Shown here piece by piece: positions 25,201 through 40,200 of a stretch of DNA of 64,000 bases. A program made the position numbers and the translations under genes. The stretch comes from Strix aluco. Taxonomy: Eukaryota > Chordata > Aves > Strigiformes > Strigidae. The stretch's first letter is position 1, and every line of letters starts with the position of its first letter. The notes below the pieces were generated by a model that was not told the origin of the DNA, ran no database searches, and saw only the letters and a list, made by a program, of their open reading frames with translations. Where the stretch lies: contig NC_133932.1 of assembly GCF_031877795.1 (NCBI RefSeq), positions 80,217,937 through 80,281,936 of the forward strand. Direction: 5' to 3'.

Positions 25201-28200
25201 AAACGTAAGCAACTCTGACAGACCTGCACTATGGCTTCTATTAAAGTAAACAAGATGCTAGGAACCATTGATGGCTGGTCTGCCAAGAATAAACATGGTG
25301 TCTTCACTGCCAGGTCTTAGCTTCTGGAAAGGAGCTTCCTTTATCAGATCCAGAGTTGCTACTCCATTCAAAAATGAGACAGCATAGATATTTCGTGGTT
25401 TATCATGACCTGTATCATCACATTTTCTGTCTCAATTATAATGATTACAGAAAACAGTAAAATTACCTGAGTGATAATTCATGGTCCCCCAGCTGATAAT
25501 ATATTCTGCTGATTTTATAGAAGGCTTCAGTGTTATCATTCTTTAATTTGGCAGCAGCTTTCAAGTCACTAATGGCTTTGCTTGGTTCCCCTTCCTTTAT
25601 ATAACACTCAGCTCGAAGTTCCCGTAGCTCTGCATCCCAAACACAAACCTTGAGAAATCAAAATTAAAGCTTGGTTTTGGTCCATAACACTTCACTCCTT
25701 TTCCTCCCCAACAAGAAAAAAATCCCATTTAATTTCACTTTGCCAACTGCAATAGCGTAAGGCTCAAGCTGCATGCAGAGCGCATGAAATTAGCATCTCT
25801 GCTTCCTGGTGGATGCTGTGATGCACCTGCCCAAATAGAAAACAAAGGCCTGAAAAATTTGTAAATGATTCAATGAGCTCATGCAGGGAGATGAATTAAA
25901 TCTACTGGCACTGCTTAAACTGGGACAGTCTGTTGAGCCTCCAGGGAAGGATATCAGAATCATAAATTATTGTATCTTCCCAAAAGAATAGGGGTAATGA
26001 ACAGCAAGGACCAAGCTGTCAGTTGTCCTCTAGAAGCAAGACTGTGGGTAAGATTCAGCTATGCAAGATTTGACCTTAGTATCTGGATTTTAAATGTCTA
26101 TGTCATGACTAATGATGTCACAGAATAATTACTTAAAAGGAATTGCCTATCATAATTCGTTTTAGAGAACTTATTCTGGGTCTTATGATTTGTCTGTAAA
26201 CATCATTTTAGAGATAACAAGGCTTTTCTGCTTTTCCACATTCCCTCCCCATAAACATACTCCCACACTTTGGCAGTTTCTTCACCAAAAGCTAGTGCTG
26301 TAAATGCCAAGTCAGCGTTAATCTGTATGTGAAGAGTCATAGCAGTTAACTGTCTTTTAATATATATTTCTATACGACACACAAAATGCACACATGATTA
26401 TTTACACTTATACTAGCAGACTACATACACTGATTAAGATTCAACAAATACAGATATCCAAGGAACAAGCTGAAAATCCAGATAGCTATGTATTTTAACT
26501 TTGTGATTTTTTTCATCTTTTGTTACTTAATTTTCTCAAGACAAAAATTGCCTGCATATAGTCAATGAAAAAATCTATATAAGAAACCTACACCCCCTAT
26601 ATTTGGCAAAATCTCACTGGTTTGAGAACAACTTTTTTCCCAGCTTCCCCAAGACACTGAACTGTGGAAAAATGGTGAAGTATAATCAAGAAAGTTATCT
26701 GTAACAGAAGTTTGGCTGAAGTTGTATCTTTAACCCAAACTACAAGATATTATTTTGACTTTTTTGCAGCTAGCGTTCAGCATTCTCCAATTTCATTATG
26801 GACTCATGGTGCTCAGCAAAACTGAGTCAATTACACCAAGTGTTTTCACATCAGTGAAGAAGTTATTAAACAAAAATACACAGATGTCAGACAGGAGCTC
26901 TTACTTCCCTTTCACAGTACCATTTTACTCAATACTTACTGCCAAGATTTCATCAAGAAGAGAAATAGCGGCTTCGTAATCCTCTTGCTGGTAGGCAGAT
27001 AATGCTTGTGAATGCAGGCGCTGTAGCTCATCAGACTTTGTCAGCTGAGTCTGGGCTTCTTTTTCCTCATTATTGCTAGGATTGGATTTGAGCTGCAAAC
27101 ATTAACAAGGGGAGAGACAAAAATGCTTGTTCAAGGATCTCTTTTTGTCCCATTAATAATCATATCATGAAGAACTGACTAAAGCTGCAAATAAAGCAAA
27201 ATTAGTTTTAGAATTCCACTGGAAATGTGTCAAACTCCAAACTTCAGAAAAATGACATTTTTAGCTTCAATACAAGTTGTCAGAAGTCACAGAAATCTAA
27301 TTCCTCCCCCCACCACACTTGATCATTTACCATTAGACACATCATACAAAAGAGTTGTTGTCCCCCCATGTTGGAAGTCACGGACCTCTCATTGCAGCCT
27401 AGTTAATTCATCTCTCTGCAGACAGTTATTAAACACTGGATTCCTCAGCACCAGTAGAAGGTATATCCACATGGAATAATCACATCTCTCAGTTAAACAC
27501 AACACGTATTTATAAATTCATGACAAAAAATGCCACACGTCACAAAGTATTAGTGTAAAGCTGTGTTTCTTACATTTTCCCCAAAAGAAGCAGCTACAGC
27601 AGCAAGTTAAGATGCTACAGATGGGGGAAAGGCTCAACTGGGATCATCTGGGAATTTCTGCACTTTCTTTCATATGTAGTTTAAAACAAGTCTAAAGTTT
27701 TGTCTACAAAGACTCTCTCAAACTCCTCTCTCTGAGCACATAGAAGGGGTTACATTGTACTTGCTTTCATTTGTTTAGGCAGCTTTGTATTTTCAAAAAA
27801 AATATATTAAAAAACACCTCACAAGCAACTCTGCTATGACCTAGGAAGACAAACATGGGCCAAGAAGAATCTCAGCCATTCCCTTGCAAAGCCAGGAACT
27901 CATCTGTAAGATTCATGTAGTCTGAATTAGGTGATGGCTTCACACCTGTTGCTGATCAGAACACCTTCAAAAGTTTTAAAAGGGACAGGTCAGCAGGACT
28001 TTTTTTTTTTTAATTTTGTTTGTTTTAAAATCAAAACTTGCACCACCTTGCATTTTATGCGTGGAATGTTGACTGAAGTAAGATTCCTCAAAGTCATCCA
28101 GCACTTTTTCTTTCCTCCTTTATCTCGAAGCAGCCTCTTTGCTTTTTCTCATCAGTAAGTTCTTCAAGCACTCACATACGTTGTACTTAAGTCTCTAATG

Positions 28201-31200
28201 TAATTCAACATCAGCCTTCAGAACTCCTTTAACAAAGTTTCCCCTGGTTCTAACACTTAAATATATGAAAAGCCTAAATACAACATCAAAAGCATGCACA
28301 GGCCCCACCTCTGTCTTAGAGTCTTCATTTTAAGTCTTTTTGAACCTTATGCAGTTGTTTCATTTTACTCTGGCAAAAATTAAGCTGTACATAGACCTGA
28401 AAATTCTCCTTTATCCCCTATACTGTCTTTCAGCAAGACGAGAGGAATGTGATCAAAGAGTTTTCTTCTTTTTAGGCTGACTCCTAATCTAACTCTCAAA
28501 AAGCTTTTCTTCTGGTTCAAACAGAAATTCTGCCTATAAACCCCTGATATTGTGCATCTTTTCTTCCCCAAATCTGGAGCTTGTAGTAGAAGCAAACTTG
28601 TGCACCTGTAATTTTAAAAATTCCAAGACTACAAAACTCTCTTCAGTTCCAGCTGACTCGCTAAATTTCTTCCTCAATTTCTCAGCATTTTCCTCTTAAA
28701 AATTAAGAGCTTTTGCTATAGATGAACTTCATGCTTCCCTTTAAACTTATCTCACAATAGTAACACTGCACTGTATGTTTCTTGTAATTTATTTGGAGCA
28801 AAACATCAGTGGAATATGAAAAGCAATGTGACAATCCTACAGACATGTCCAATACTAATAAAGACCATTTGAGTGAAACATCTTAGATAACTGTTCAGTT
28901 AACAAAGAAAGGGAAACTTTTCAAGCTGTCATTCAAACTAAAGCCATCGAGCATTTGGGTGCTACAGTATGATGAAAATATACACTCAGAAGCTCTTAAT
29001 AAGTAATTTAGTGTATTACTATGATGTTTTAATAAGTAATATTAACAGAAAGACGACTATTCATTCAGCTCCCAGAAAAAAAGCTGGAAACATGATGCAG
29101 TTGTTTGATACTCTCATTTTGGTTTACTTCCCAATTTTTTTCTTTCTGCCCCGTGATCAGGGGATTGTCACATCACTATCAATAACGAATCACATTTCAA
29201 TTATTTCTCCTTTTCCTGTGGAGCAGTAAGCTTGGGGGTGACAACTCTGAACAACTGCTTGTACTAAGTGCGCTGGATTTCCAAGAAAGGAGCAAAGTAT
29301 TAAAAAACCCTTCAGCTGAATTTAATACAGGTCTAAGGCAAGCCTAACACTCCTCTGCATGCTTCATCAGCGGACCCAAAGCACGAAGTCAGAAGCTATG
29401 CTCTGCTCAGTTCTGCTGGACAAGCACACTGCTACTGGTGAAACATGTTCTCAGCACAGTATCCTTTGCTGTCTTTGAGATTTACTACATTTGAACACTA
29501 AATTAGTTGCAGTTTAAGTTGCAGCAAGAAGAGCTAGCCATCTGTTAACAGCAGCTTTCATTCACTGCCAACCCTCTACCACCAAACCCGCACCTAATTC
29601 CTTTACGGAAAACAAAGGCCAGTATACAGGAGTGGCTTTGTTACTGTAAGTAATTCTCTATCATAGATTGACTACTATAGGTACTGCTTTATTTTATAGC
29701 CTAGTCTCAATATAGGGGAGAAACACACCCTAGGGTAAGCAAACCCCCACTTTTTCCACCCCAAGTAAGCAAGATTAAAGGGGAACAAAATCATTATCTC
29801 CACTCAATTTATCAAGTTGAGCTTTAAAAGCATTTGCACATGTATCTATCTTTCTCTCCGTTATTCTCAGTGAGGAAGATGGCTTCTTCCAGAACTTTAT
29901 CTCACAGACTTGACTCAAAACTTTGCAGCATTACCTTGCTGCACCCAGGACAGTAGGAAAAGGCATTAGTAGTTTGCTTCATGAAATCCAGCATTTTCTT
30001 GGCATCTAGAAAGTGCTTAGATAATTTCTATTTAAAGTAGGCAGCCTGGGAATTGCTGCCTTGTGTTTGCGGTCAAACATCAAGTATTTAAAAGTTTTCT
30101 GATGGGAAAAGCATTTTAACAAGCTAAACAATTCATGCTGGTTTCCAAAAAGCAACATAACTCCCCTTGCCATACTTCATTTTATTTCACAAGTCCGTCA
30201 ATACGACCTCTCTAACCATACAGAAAAGTTACACCAGCCACACACACAAAAAATACATGAAAAATACAATGCAGCACTACTTCAGAACAATACTGTGAAT
30301 ACCAGGCCACTGATACAGCCAAACTAGTATATCTGCAGTGACAAAACACTGAAGTAAGACCACTGTTAACTACACAGGATCCATTTGTATTGTGTGCGTT
30401 GGATGCTGTTACCCTGCATATGCCATGTGCCAGTCTGAATTAATTAGCATACTTCAATGTGTTGCACCTACATGTATCTTACAATTATGGCTTCCGGATC
30501 AGCAATATGCTTTTTCTTTAACAAAGCTTTACAACATTGTCTGTTACCATGCTAAAATAGGGATCCCCGAACACAGAACTAGAAATCATGAACACGGAGC
30601 AAGTGCCTCCTACCTATTAAGTTTAGTAAGAACTCTTTGCTTTAGGATTTTTTTCAGAAGCATAGTTACAAAACATGGCTAAGTTAATTCAGTGGCTTAC
30701 CATGACCTGTCCTGCTTTCCAGCTACACAGTTGTACATCTTCCTTTGCAATGGCCCATTAAAAATAACGGGAAGAGTTCGGCATTTAGTACAGGAGTTCT
30801 AATGAAGAACAGTCAAAACCACCTTGAGAAAAAAAACCCCACAACTCAAAATCCAGACTCTCAAAGAGCATAGATTCAAGGTACACAGGCAATTCATCTG
30901 TAGCATTTGAGTATCTTAGTATTATAAACAGACACTATCAACTTGAAAAACTCTTGGAATACTGTTGTTTAAAAAACAAGATACTGTTAAAAAAGCCAAA
31001 ATGTTATAGACACACTGTTTCTATACTTTGCTTACAGTGGTCCAGTGCCACTAACAGAGGCATACATCTACACATTCTAAAGCTGTTTTATTTTCTTGCT
31101 TTTCAAACTGATAAATACTCAGACAAGTTAAAGAAATCGATTAGGCTTGCAAAAAACATTCCAAGAGAAACTGGAGGAACCTCCATGGTTTGCGTTACCT

Positions 31201-34200
31201 AAGATCAAGACATCTGCACACTTAGGAACACTGCACAAAGGAATATAACATAGTATATTCCAGGCAGAGCAATCTATTAGGTAACACAACTATGATGTCA
31301 GACAGATGGAAAAAAGGAAATATTTAAATACCTTTTATTCTTTACCCAGGAAGCTACAGATGATCACAGTACCACAGAGGAATGTATTTGGAAACAATCT
31401 AATGTTACTTTCATCTGGCTAAGACAGCTTCAAATACCCGACCCAAGCTTGCCCAGTGACTTACTCAGATGAACTTACAGTGCCTTAAGATGGTTTCCTC
31501 CACCTACATACAAAATAGTATTACACATACCAACCAACCATGAAAAACTATTGTCCAGCGTATGTTGCAACAGCTGAGGACTTCTCCTAGATTAGGAAAC
31601 AATTTGCAGATGTACAGTGTTCAATCACTTGGTCTTGGCTGACATCTAGTGGAGCTGGAAACAGCACCTTCAGTTTCCACCTTTTAAATGTTTATGCTTC
31701 CAAGGGAGACAGAATTGCATATTTAGGACACCTCAGTTTACAGTATTTACTGCAACAAACTGCAACTGTGAACATTACAGTCAGTCTAAAAAAAAAAAAA
31801 AAAAAAGAAGATAATTTAAAAGAAATATGACAACTTGGTCCTTTACACTGTACCAGGTCTGGCTGAGCCAGAATTGGTTTTCCCCTATAGCAGCCCTCAT
31901 GGTGCTGTGTTTTATGCTGGGAGCTGGCAGGGTGTTGATAGCACACTGGTGTTGTGGCTACTGCTGAGTGGTGCTTACACAGCACCAGGGCTCTTTCCGA
32001 CATTTCCCCCCCACAGTGGGACGGGGTGGGCAAGATCTTGGGAGGGGACACAACCAGGACAGCTGACCCGAACTGACCAAAGGGATATTCCATACCATAT
32101 GACGTCTGCTCAGTATAAAGCTGGGAGAAAGGAGGAAGGGGGTGGGGTCACCCTTGGTCCTCCGAGGCAACCACTACGCGTATCGGAGCCCTGCTTCCTG
32201 AGAAGGCCCGACATCGCCTGTTCATGGGAAGTAGAGAATAAATCTGTTTTTTTTTTTTTGCTTCCGCGCACGGACCTTTGCTTCGCTTTGCTTATATTAA
32301 AACTGCTGCTGTTTTACCCACAAGGGTTGTTTTTTTTTTTTCCTATCTTATTTTCTTTCCCCTCTTTGCCCTGTTGAGAAAAAAAGGGGAAGGGGGGGGA
32401 AGTGATAGAGCGACTTGGTGGGTACCTGGCATTTAGCCAAGGTCAAACCACCACATACACACTTTCCAATAGACTAGGCAGCTCTGTTTTATTTTTGTCT
32501 CTTCTACAGAATTCAGCAACTCAAATGCTTGTCATTTTGTCTAAGACACAAGCAAGGTTACAGACAATATTACAATGCATATATAGAGGGCCACCAGGAC
32601 TTGCATTGGTTTTGTCACCTTTTCAGAAGGCCTTTCATCAACCAAAATATACCACTATTCCTTTTATTTTCACTAAAAAATCACATGCTTAAAGATAAAA
32701 TATACCAGGGCTTTCATGAATTGAGGCCTTAGACATAAGTGTTGATGTGCACACAGATCTGTCCTGTTGACTTCTATTATTCAGAAACTAATAACCAAAA
32801 CAGAAGGAACTTGATACTAAAGCATATGAACACTCAACCGAAGCTGGAGCAGAGAAATAAATACTATTCCTATACTGTGAGCAATGACTCTCTAAAGTAA
32901 TCTAGGGATTTCTGCTTAATCCTTGTTCCATCCTGTGCACTCTGAACACAAGAATTAGACCCCTCTGCTGACATGTTTTATTACCCTCCAGGTTCTAGAT
33001 TTCTAAACTGGTAGATGAGTTGCAAATGAAAAAGCTAGAGCTTAATGACTTGTCATTCTTATCACTAGAAAGAAATAAAAATCTGGTCCACATAAGGAAC
33101 TTCATCAATGGTGCATCTCTTGGCCATTGGGAGAGGTTTCTAGAAATGTAGTACTGCTTAACATGTCAAGGCATAAGAATCATGTCCTCTGTCCAAAATT
33201 CATGATTAATTTCAGCCAACAGGGAACTACACAGCAGAAAAAAACCCAAAACAACAATCTCAAGATAAAGCAGGAAGCTGGGGTCGCAAGAGGCTCTGCT
33301 CCTGAAAGGAGTACTCCCATCCTTTCCAGTCAGTCACTCCCACTGCCTGCTCTCACACGGGCACTGCCTCACAAGACAGCCAGTACCGATATGCCACATG
33401 GGGTAGAAACATCATAGAATGGTTTGGGTTGGAAGGGACCTTAAAGATCATCTAGTTCAATCCCCCTGCCATGGGCAGGGACACCTTCCAATGGATCAGA
33501 TTGCTCAAAGCCCCGTCCAACCTGGCCTTGAACACTTCCAGGGAGGGGGAAGCCACAACTTCTCTGGGCAACCTATTCCAGTGTCTCACCACCCTCACAG
33601 TAACGAATTTCTTCCTCATATCTAATCTACCTCTCATCCTATCACTACACTCCCTGATAGTCCCTCCCCATCTTTCCTGTAGGTCCCCTTTAAGTACTGG
33701 AAGGCCGCTATAAGGTCTCCCTGGAGCTTTCTCTTCTCCAGGCTGAACCACCTCAACTCCCTCAGTCTGTCCTCACAGAGGAGGTGCTCCAGCCCCCTGA
33801 TCATCTATATAGCCGTTCTATGGATCTGCTTGAGCAGGTCCATGTCCTTCTTATATTAAGGACCCCAGAGCAGGACACAGTGCTCCAGGTGGGGTCTCAT
33901 GAGAGCACAGGAGAGGGAGAGAATCACCTCTCTCAACCTGCTGGCCACACTTCTCCTGATGTAGCCCAGGATACAGCTGGCTTTCTGGGTGCAAGCACAC
34001 ATTGCTGGATCATAGTCAGTTTTCCATCCACTATTACTCCCAAGTGTTTCTCCGCAGGGCTGCTCTCAATCCACTCTTCACCCAGCCTGTATTTGTGTTT
34101 GGGATTGCCCTGACCCTTGTGCAGGACCTTGCACTTGGCCTTGTTGAACTTCATGAGTTTTGCATGGTCCCACCTCTCCAGCCTGTCCAGGTCCCTCTGG

Positions 34201-37200
34201 ATGGCACATCCCTTCCCTCCAGGGTGTCGACCACACCACACAATTTGGCATCGTCAGTAAATTTGCTGAGGGTGCACTCAATCCCCCTGTCCATGTCTCC
34301 AACAAAGACATTAAACAGCACTGGTCCCAACACTGAACCCTGAAGAACACCACTCATCACTGCTCTCCACTTGGACATCGAGCTGTTGACTGCAATTCTT
34401 TGAGTGTGACCATCCAGCCAATTCCTTATCCACCGAGTGGTCCATCTGTCAAATCCATGTCTCTTCAATTTAGAGACAAGGATGTTATATGGGACAGCGT
34501 CAAAAGCTTTGCACAAGTCCAGGCAGATGACATCAGCTGACACCCAGAGAAACTGCTCTGCTTAGCAATCATGTAACTTTTAAGAGGTTTAGGGTTGTCC
34601 TGGTTTCGGCTGAGATAGAGTTAGCTTTCTTGAGCTGGGAGGGAGCACAGCGAGAGCACCCTACCTGGATTTCAGCTAGGATGGAGTTAACTTTTCTTGA
34701 GCTGGGAGGATGCACAGGCGGAGTGGTGGGCCTGGATTGGCCATTGGAGTATTCCATATCATGTGACGTTATGCTCAGTATATAAAGGAGGCGGGTTCTC
34801 TCTCGCTTCCATGTTTGCAAAGGCGAGATCTTCATTCTTCTGGGATCACTGGATGGGAGTGGGCTGGATATCGGTGAGCAATCACATTACCCATTTGTAC
34901 TTTCCATTATTGTTACTGTTTTCATGCAATCACTAAACTGTGTGGGTTTTTTTTTTAATCTCAACCTACGAGTTTTCCTTGTGTCCCTCCAGGCCTCTCC
35001 CCCATTCACCGGGCAGGATGAGGTCAAGTGACCTGCTACATAGTGTTTGGCTGCTGGCCATGTTCAAACCACGACAAGGGTGCTCATGAAACTTTTCCCA
35101 CATACTACAAAATGGTGTAGAAAGAATTTAAGTGTATGAAAATTCTTTCTTTACACAAGTATACACCAAGGAATAGTTTTACTATTATATGTAAAGAATA
35201 GTTTCAATAACTCTTTTAAGGTCTGCACCAAACTGCTGCTGTTACAAGCTGGGAAAGTTTACCTGTGATCTTCCCCTCCATCTAGATGGGCTGAATTTTT
35301 CTTACTCTTTCTCTCCTTTCAAAATGACTGCATCTCCTAAACTGCTGAGATCCCTTTCAAAGAGCATGACTCTAAGAGGAGAGATAGGAAGAAAAAGGGA
35401 AAAAAAAAAAAGCTTTTCAGAGTCTCCACTGGGATTTGACAGACTTCTGGAATATGCTAGCAGAAAACAGCATTTTACAGACAGCTCAGCTCATCTCATC
35501 AGTCACTGTCCTGGTTTTGTCTGGGATAGAGCTAATTTTTTTTTTTCCCCCCTTCTTAGTAGCTAGAATAGTGCTGTGTTTTGGATTCAGTATGACATTT
35601 GATATGAGAAGGACATTGATAATGTACTGATGTTTTCAGTCGTTGCTAAGAAATCAAAGGGTTCTCAACTTCCCATGTCCTGCCAGTGCACAGGTGCCCA
35701 AGAAGCTGGGAGGGAGCACAGCCAAAGCAACAGACCCAAACTGGCCAGTGGAATATTCCATATCATATAGCATCATGCTCAGTAGATAGATGAGGGTTGA
35801 TCAGGAAGCTCAGTCTCGCTTTCAGGACTCTCTCTTCTCTGGAATGACTAGCCAGGAATGGGCTGGACATCAGTCAGCAGGTGGTGAGCAATCCCATTGT
35901 GCATTCCTCGTTTGTATTTTCTATTACTACTACTACTATTATCATTATCATTTAAATTGTACTTTATTTCAATTATTAAATTGTTTTTATCTCAACCTAC
36001 GAGTTGCCTTACCTGTACCTCTCCAATTCTCTCCCTCACTCCCTGAGGAGGGGGAGGGGGAGCAAGCAGCTGCATGGCATTTGGCTGCTGGCCACGACAG
36101 TCACCTTGCAGTTCTGGTAGGCATGGAAAGCAACACTGGTGACACTGACACTTAATGCAAGTGTCATACAGGGAATTACAAACCATTTCACTTGTACATG
36201 TCTGTCCTTGAGTAGTCTGAGTAAAATTACTCTCCTTAGTTTCCACACCCTGACCTGGTTTCTCCAACCCCAAAGTGGGGAATATTTTCAAATCTGATCT
36301 GCTCCCTTGAAGTCAACACCCGACCCAAACAATGTCTTGTGTGAAATAACATAAGCGATAACACATCTACTGCCATTCAATGGCATACAATCTACTTCAA
36401 AGAAGGATGGCTTTACCAGAAGAAAGCCCATCTCATCTACATAACTATTTCCTCAGGAAAAAACTTAACAGTGAAGGTAACAAAATCACATTTAACACCC
36501 CACAAGTAATTTCTGTAAGCATGTGACACCCTCAGGACCACCTATTCAAGGTAATGTTCTGAAACCCTGCACAGTAAAGAAAGTGGATTTCTCTTCAAAT
36601 TATGACTTCCCTTTCAGTGACGGGGGATGGATGGGGTGGAGGTTTGTTTTGTTTTTTAAATACAGCATTTCCACTCCATCTTTCCATGATACTCAACTTC
36701 TGCAGACTCAAACGTATGACCAGGCTGGTGCACACCTACTGACTTACAGTGACTGTTTGTAGATTTAGAGCCTATGCACTTCTAATGCAGGATGGCCCAA
36801 GCTTTTTTCCAATGTAGCTCCAGATTTGGGCACCAAAGTTTGCTGATGTGCTACATGCTTACCCAGAACGAGAGCATTCTGGTAAGCTGACACCCAGCCA
36901 ACCAAGTGAGATGATAGAGGGCTGTTCAGATCCTGACCTACATTTACTCAACTAAAGAGCAGAATCATAGATTACATAGTCTGTTCACATGTGAAACACA
37001 CAATTTTAGGTATCCAATCCACAACTAAATTCCAGCCTAAAAGCTATTAAGATCCCACTGGCATTTATTTGTGCTGTATCTACGCTAGCAATAGAAGGAA
37101 CTTTCATTTCAAGGTATTACTTCTTTTGGCTTCTTGACCACTGACTTACAGTATGAGTCAAAGCTTCCTAGTGGCTACTATTTACCTTGCCCCTATTGCT

Positions 37201-40200
37201 TCTGGTAGCGAAGACAGCATCTGGATGTAAAAGTCTTGAAATCATTTAGAAAGCTATGCAATCCCTAACAGTCTTCCTCCTTCTCTCCTCCCCTCATTTA
37301 CAAAAAAACCCCAAAGAAACACAGAATGTTAATACATTTCACAGTATTGTGACTGACTTCCTTTCATCTTGAGATTAAATGCAATTTCATATTTAAATGC
37401 AAACATACTGCCAGAGTATATTAGATATTTTAGACACGCAGAGAACTGGTAGAATAATCAGATTGACTATCTGAAAGACTTAGAAGAAAACAAGGGAAAT
37501 TTCTCAAAGAAATCTGTATTCTACTTAAAAGATTCAAGGTACACAGGATAACTTAATCCTTTTCCCCATATGAATAAATTAACCTATTACAAAGGATTAC
37601 TTTAATAATGGCTTATTTTGCTTGAATATACTGTACTTAACTGAAAACTGTGCTCTTCAAAAGAGACTGCTTGCCATATTCTCTAAGTACGCAGGCACTA
37701 TTTTTCACAGAACCAAGGAAACTGGATCTAAGATTTAGGACCCAATACAGTATCTTTGTAAATCAGCTTCTGAGAAGAAGACTCTGTTCCACTTTGGATT
37801 TAAAACTTGACTGAAGACTGAAACTATCTGACTGTCCAAAGGCAGCAATCTAAATTTTGGCAGCTGGTTTGGAAAAAGGGCAAGCTACTTGACAGTTGGC
37901 TGGAGAAGCATTTCCATGTGTAGCATTAAGCAATACTTCAAGAAACAGTAACTTCAAAGAGATGCACGCACAAACTCAGAATCAACACTGACATCACGTA
38001 ATTGGTATTGCAGCAACTATGTCCTCAGTTAATCAGAGTTGAGCGACATTCTCCCACGTTTGCAAACAGCAGCGCTGCACTGCAATCAGACGTGCAACTG
38101 CAGACCACACACTCCTAACAAACTTACTAAGGAAGCAGCAGCAGCCAGAGGAGCCATTGCTACATGAATTTCAGAATAAGCTACTGCAGCTTTGCTACAA
38201 ACACAAAGACTGTCTGGTATTCATACCTGCAAGAGCCATTCCTCCCAACTGCCCTGCAGAGAGTACAGTAGAATGGCTCTGTTTTTGTCATACATACTCA
38301 CTAGTAAGATTTCCATTAAACATCTGTAATCTGCAACACAGAACTGCTTTCTCCATCACAGTCTTCAAAGAACGCCAACAAGACAGCATCAGTTTCACTG
38401 GCAAATTCTATTTATTTTGGCATAAGGGACATGCAAGCTGTTCGAAGCAAGAGGAAGAACTAATTTTATTTATTCTTAAGCTTACAGAAATTTTGTGTAA
38501 CAGAGGGAATAGAGTTTCACATATTCTGAGGAATTTTGTTCTGGGGTTAGATCAGTTTATTTTTGCAGTGTAAGGCTGAAATGCACAAAATACCCATTGA
38601 AGAAAAAAACCAATCCAAGTGAGTTTTAGGTGGGTAATATCCAACTGTGTTTATATGGAAACTCTGGGCACTTCCTGATCATGAAGTATTGTCAACACAT
38701 TCATGAAAGATGAAGAACTCCTATGCAGGTGAGAAAACACACAGATGCATGCCACTGAAATTCACTGATTTTAACAGCCCAGTGACTAAATTAAGAGCCT
38801 GGGATCCTTCTGCAGTTAGTGAAAAGACACAGGAACCTTCAAAGGTTGATCCATGAGGCCCCTAGTGATTTCCCAGGGTGACCTGAATATAGTGATATAA
38901 AGCAGGGTTCAATTACGTACTTTGAATCCCATGTTACTTATCCTTTCTTTGTGAACCAAGAATGATCCCTAGTGTAAGTGTCATCGAGCAGAGATCATCA
39001 ACTGCCAGGCACACAAAAGAGACTTTTCAAAGTGCTGTGCTAGTTCACGCAACACCTTCTGCCTTCACCTTCATCACTGCACTGCAACTTTTATCAGTCA
39101 TTTATTCATACAAGGTAGCTTAGCTACAATACCTTTAAAGAACAGGAAAGACAAACTCAAGTAATATGTACACATATGCTCTAGAACATCAGAACTGAGA
39201 TGAAACCTTGGCTCAGAACCCAGTCTTAAAAGCAGTGTAGTTCTAACTTAGGCCTCCAACTTACCACATTTTTGAAGTCATCCTCTGCTTCATCAAATTT
39301 TCCTTGCTTGAGCAGTAAGTGTCCTCTCTGTAATCTTGCCTGAAATGAAACATAATTTCTGTTGATTTCCAAATTGGAATTCAGCAAAGTATGAACATAA
39401 GCTTCAGTTTTCTTCAGTAGAGGGAAAAAAAAAAGTTTCATTTACTACAGCTAACAAGCTGAAACAGAGAGATTATAACATCTATTCTGTCTTCTCCATT
39501 TGACAATGTTTTTATGAGGCCTCTCAGGTGGTAAAGGATCACTCTGCACCAGAACTGAGGGACAAAAAGCAGCCAGTTTTTATGAGCAGCTGCAACTCAT
39601 GTTGAAGAGTTGCACAAAACAAAGTGAATGTTTACCTTACACCACTTTCCTGATTAGAACTGCTTACAGATTTTAAGAAATTAGAATAAATAATAAACAA
39701 TTCCCACATTTAGTTCTTCCACTAAACTTGCAGAATAATATAAGCTATGTAAAAAGACAAGTTAATGATTTAGAAGATTTTGATTTATGATAAGAATATT
39801 TTCATGCAATGATGAACTTAGTATTTTCTCCTTCATTGTAAGTGATACAGGACATGCCCCTGCCCATGGAAAAGGGAGACAAGAGAATCAGATGAAGAGG
39901 ACTTCAGCATCAGTCTCCAACTAGCGAGGCAGTCTCCACACACAGAATGTAGTAGTGAGAAAAGGGCAAGTAAATCAGAACTTGCAACAATCCCATAGGA
40001 AGAAACAGTGAGATTAGGACAGTTCCTGCAGAGAAGAGATGAGTCAAATCAAACGCTGATTAAGACAGAAGAAAAACAGAGGTATCTGTGCACCTCCCCA
40101 CCACCTCAGAGGTCATAGCCTTGGTGACTGAGAGGAGAATAACCACAAGTGAGAGAAGGAAAGTGTTTAGCACAAATCCATGAGGGACTTAATAAAACTA

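Larger units (their letters stand above)
27093..39264 (-). other. DNAJC3 intron 4 (12.2 kb), the main site of transposon insertions
   Basis: The longest intron. It holds one CR1 copy in sense orientation (33410-34547) and three solo LTRs in antisense orientation (31849-32455, 34596-35076, 35507-36099). The rest is AT-rich with no recognised exon. The 138-codon frame at 38157-38573 has no family resemblance and is probably chance. Confidence 0.75.

Noticed and set aside
38157-38573. 138-codon plus-strand frame in intron 4
   Set aside because: It has no recognisable motif and lies in intronic AT-rich sequence antisense to DNAJC3. It is within chance length for this much sequence.
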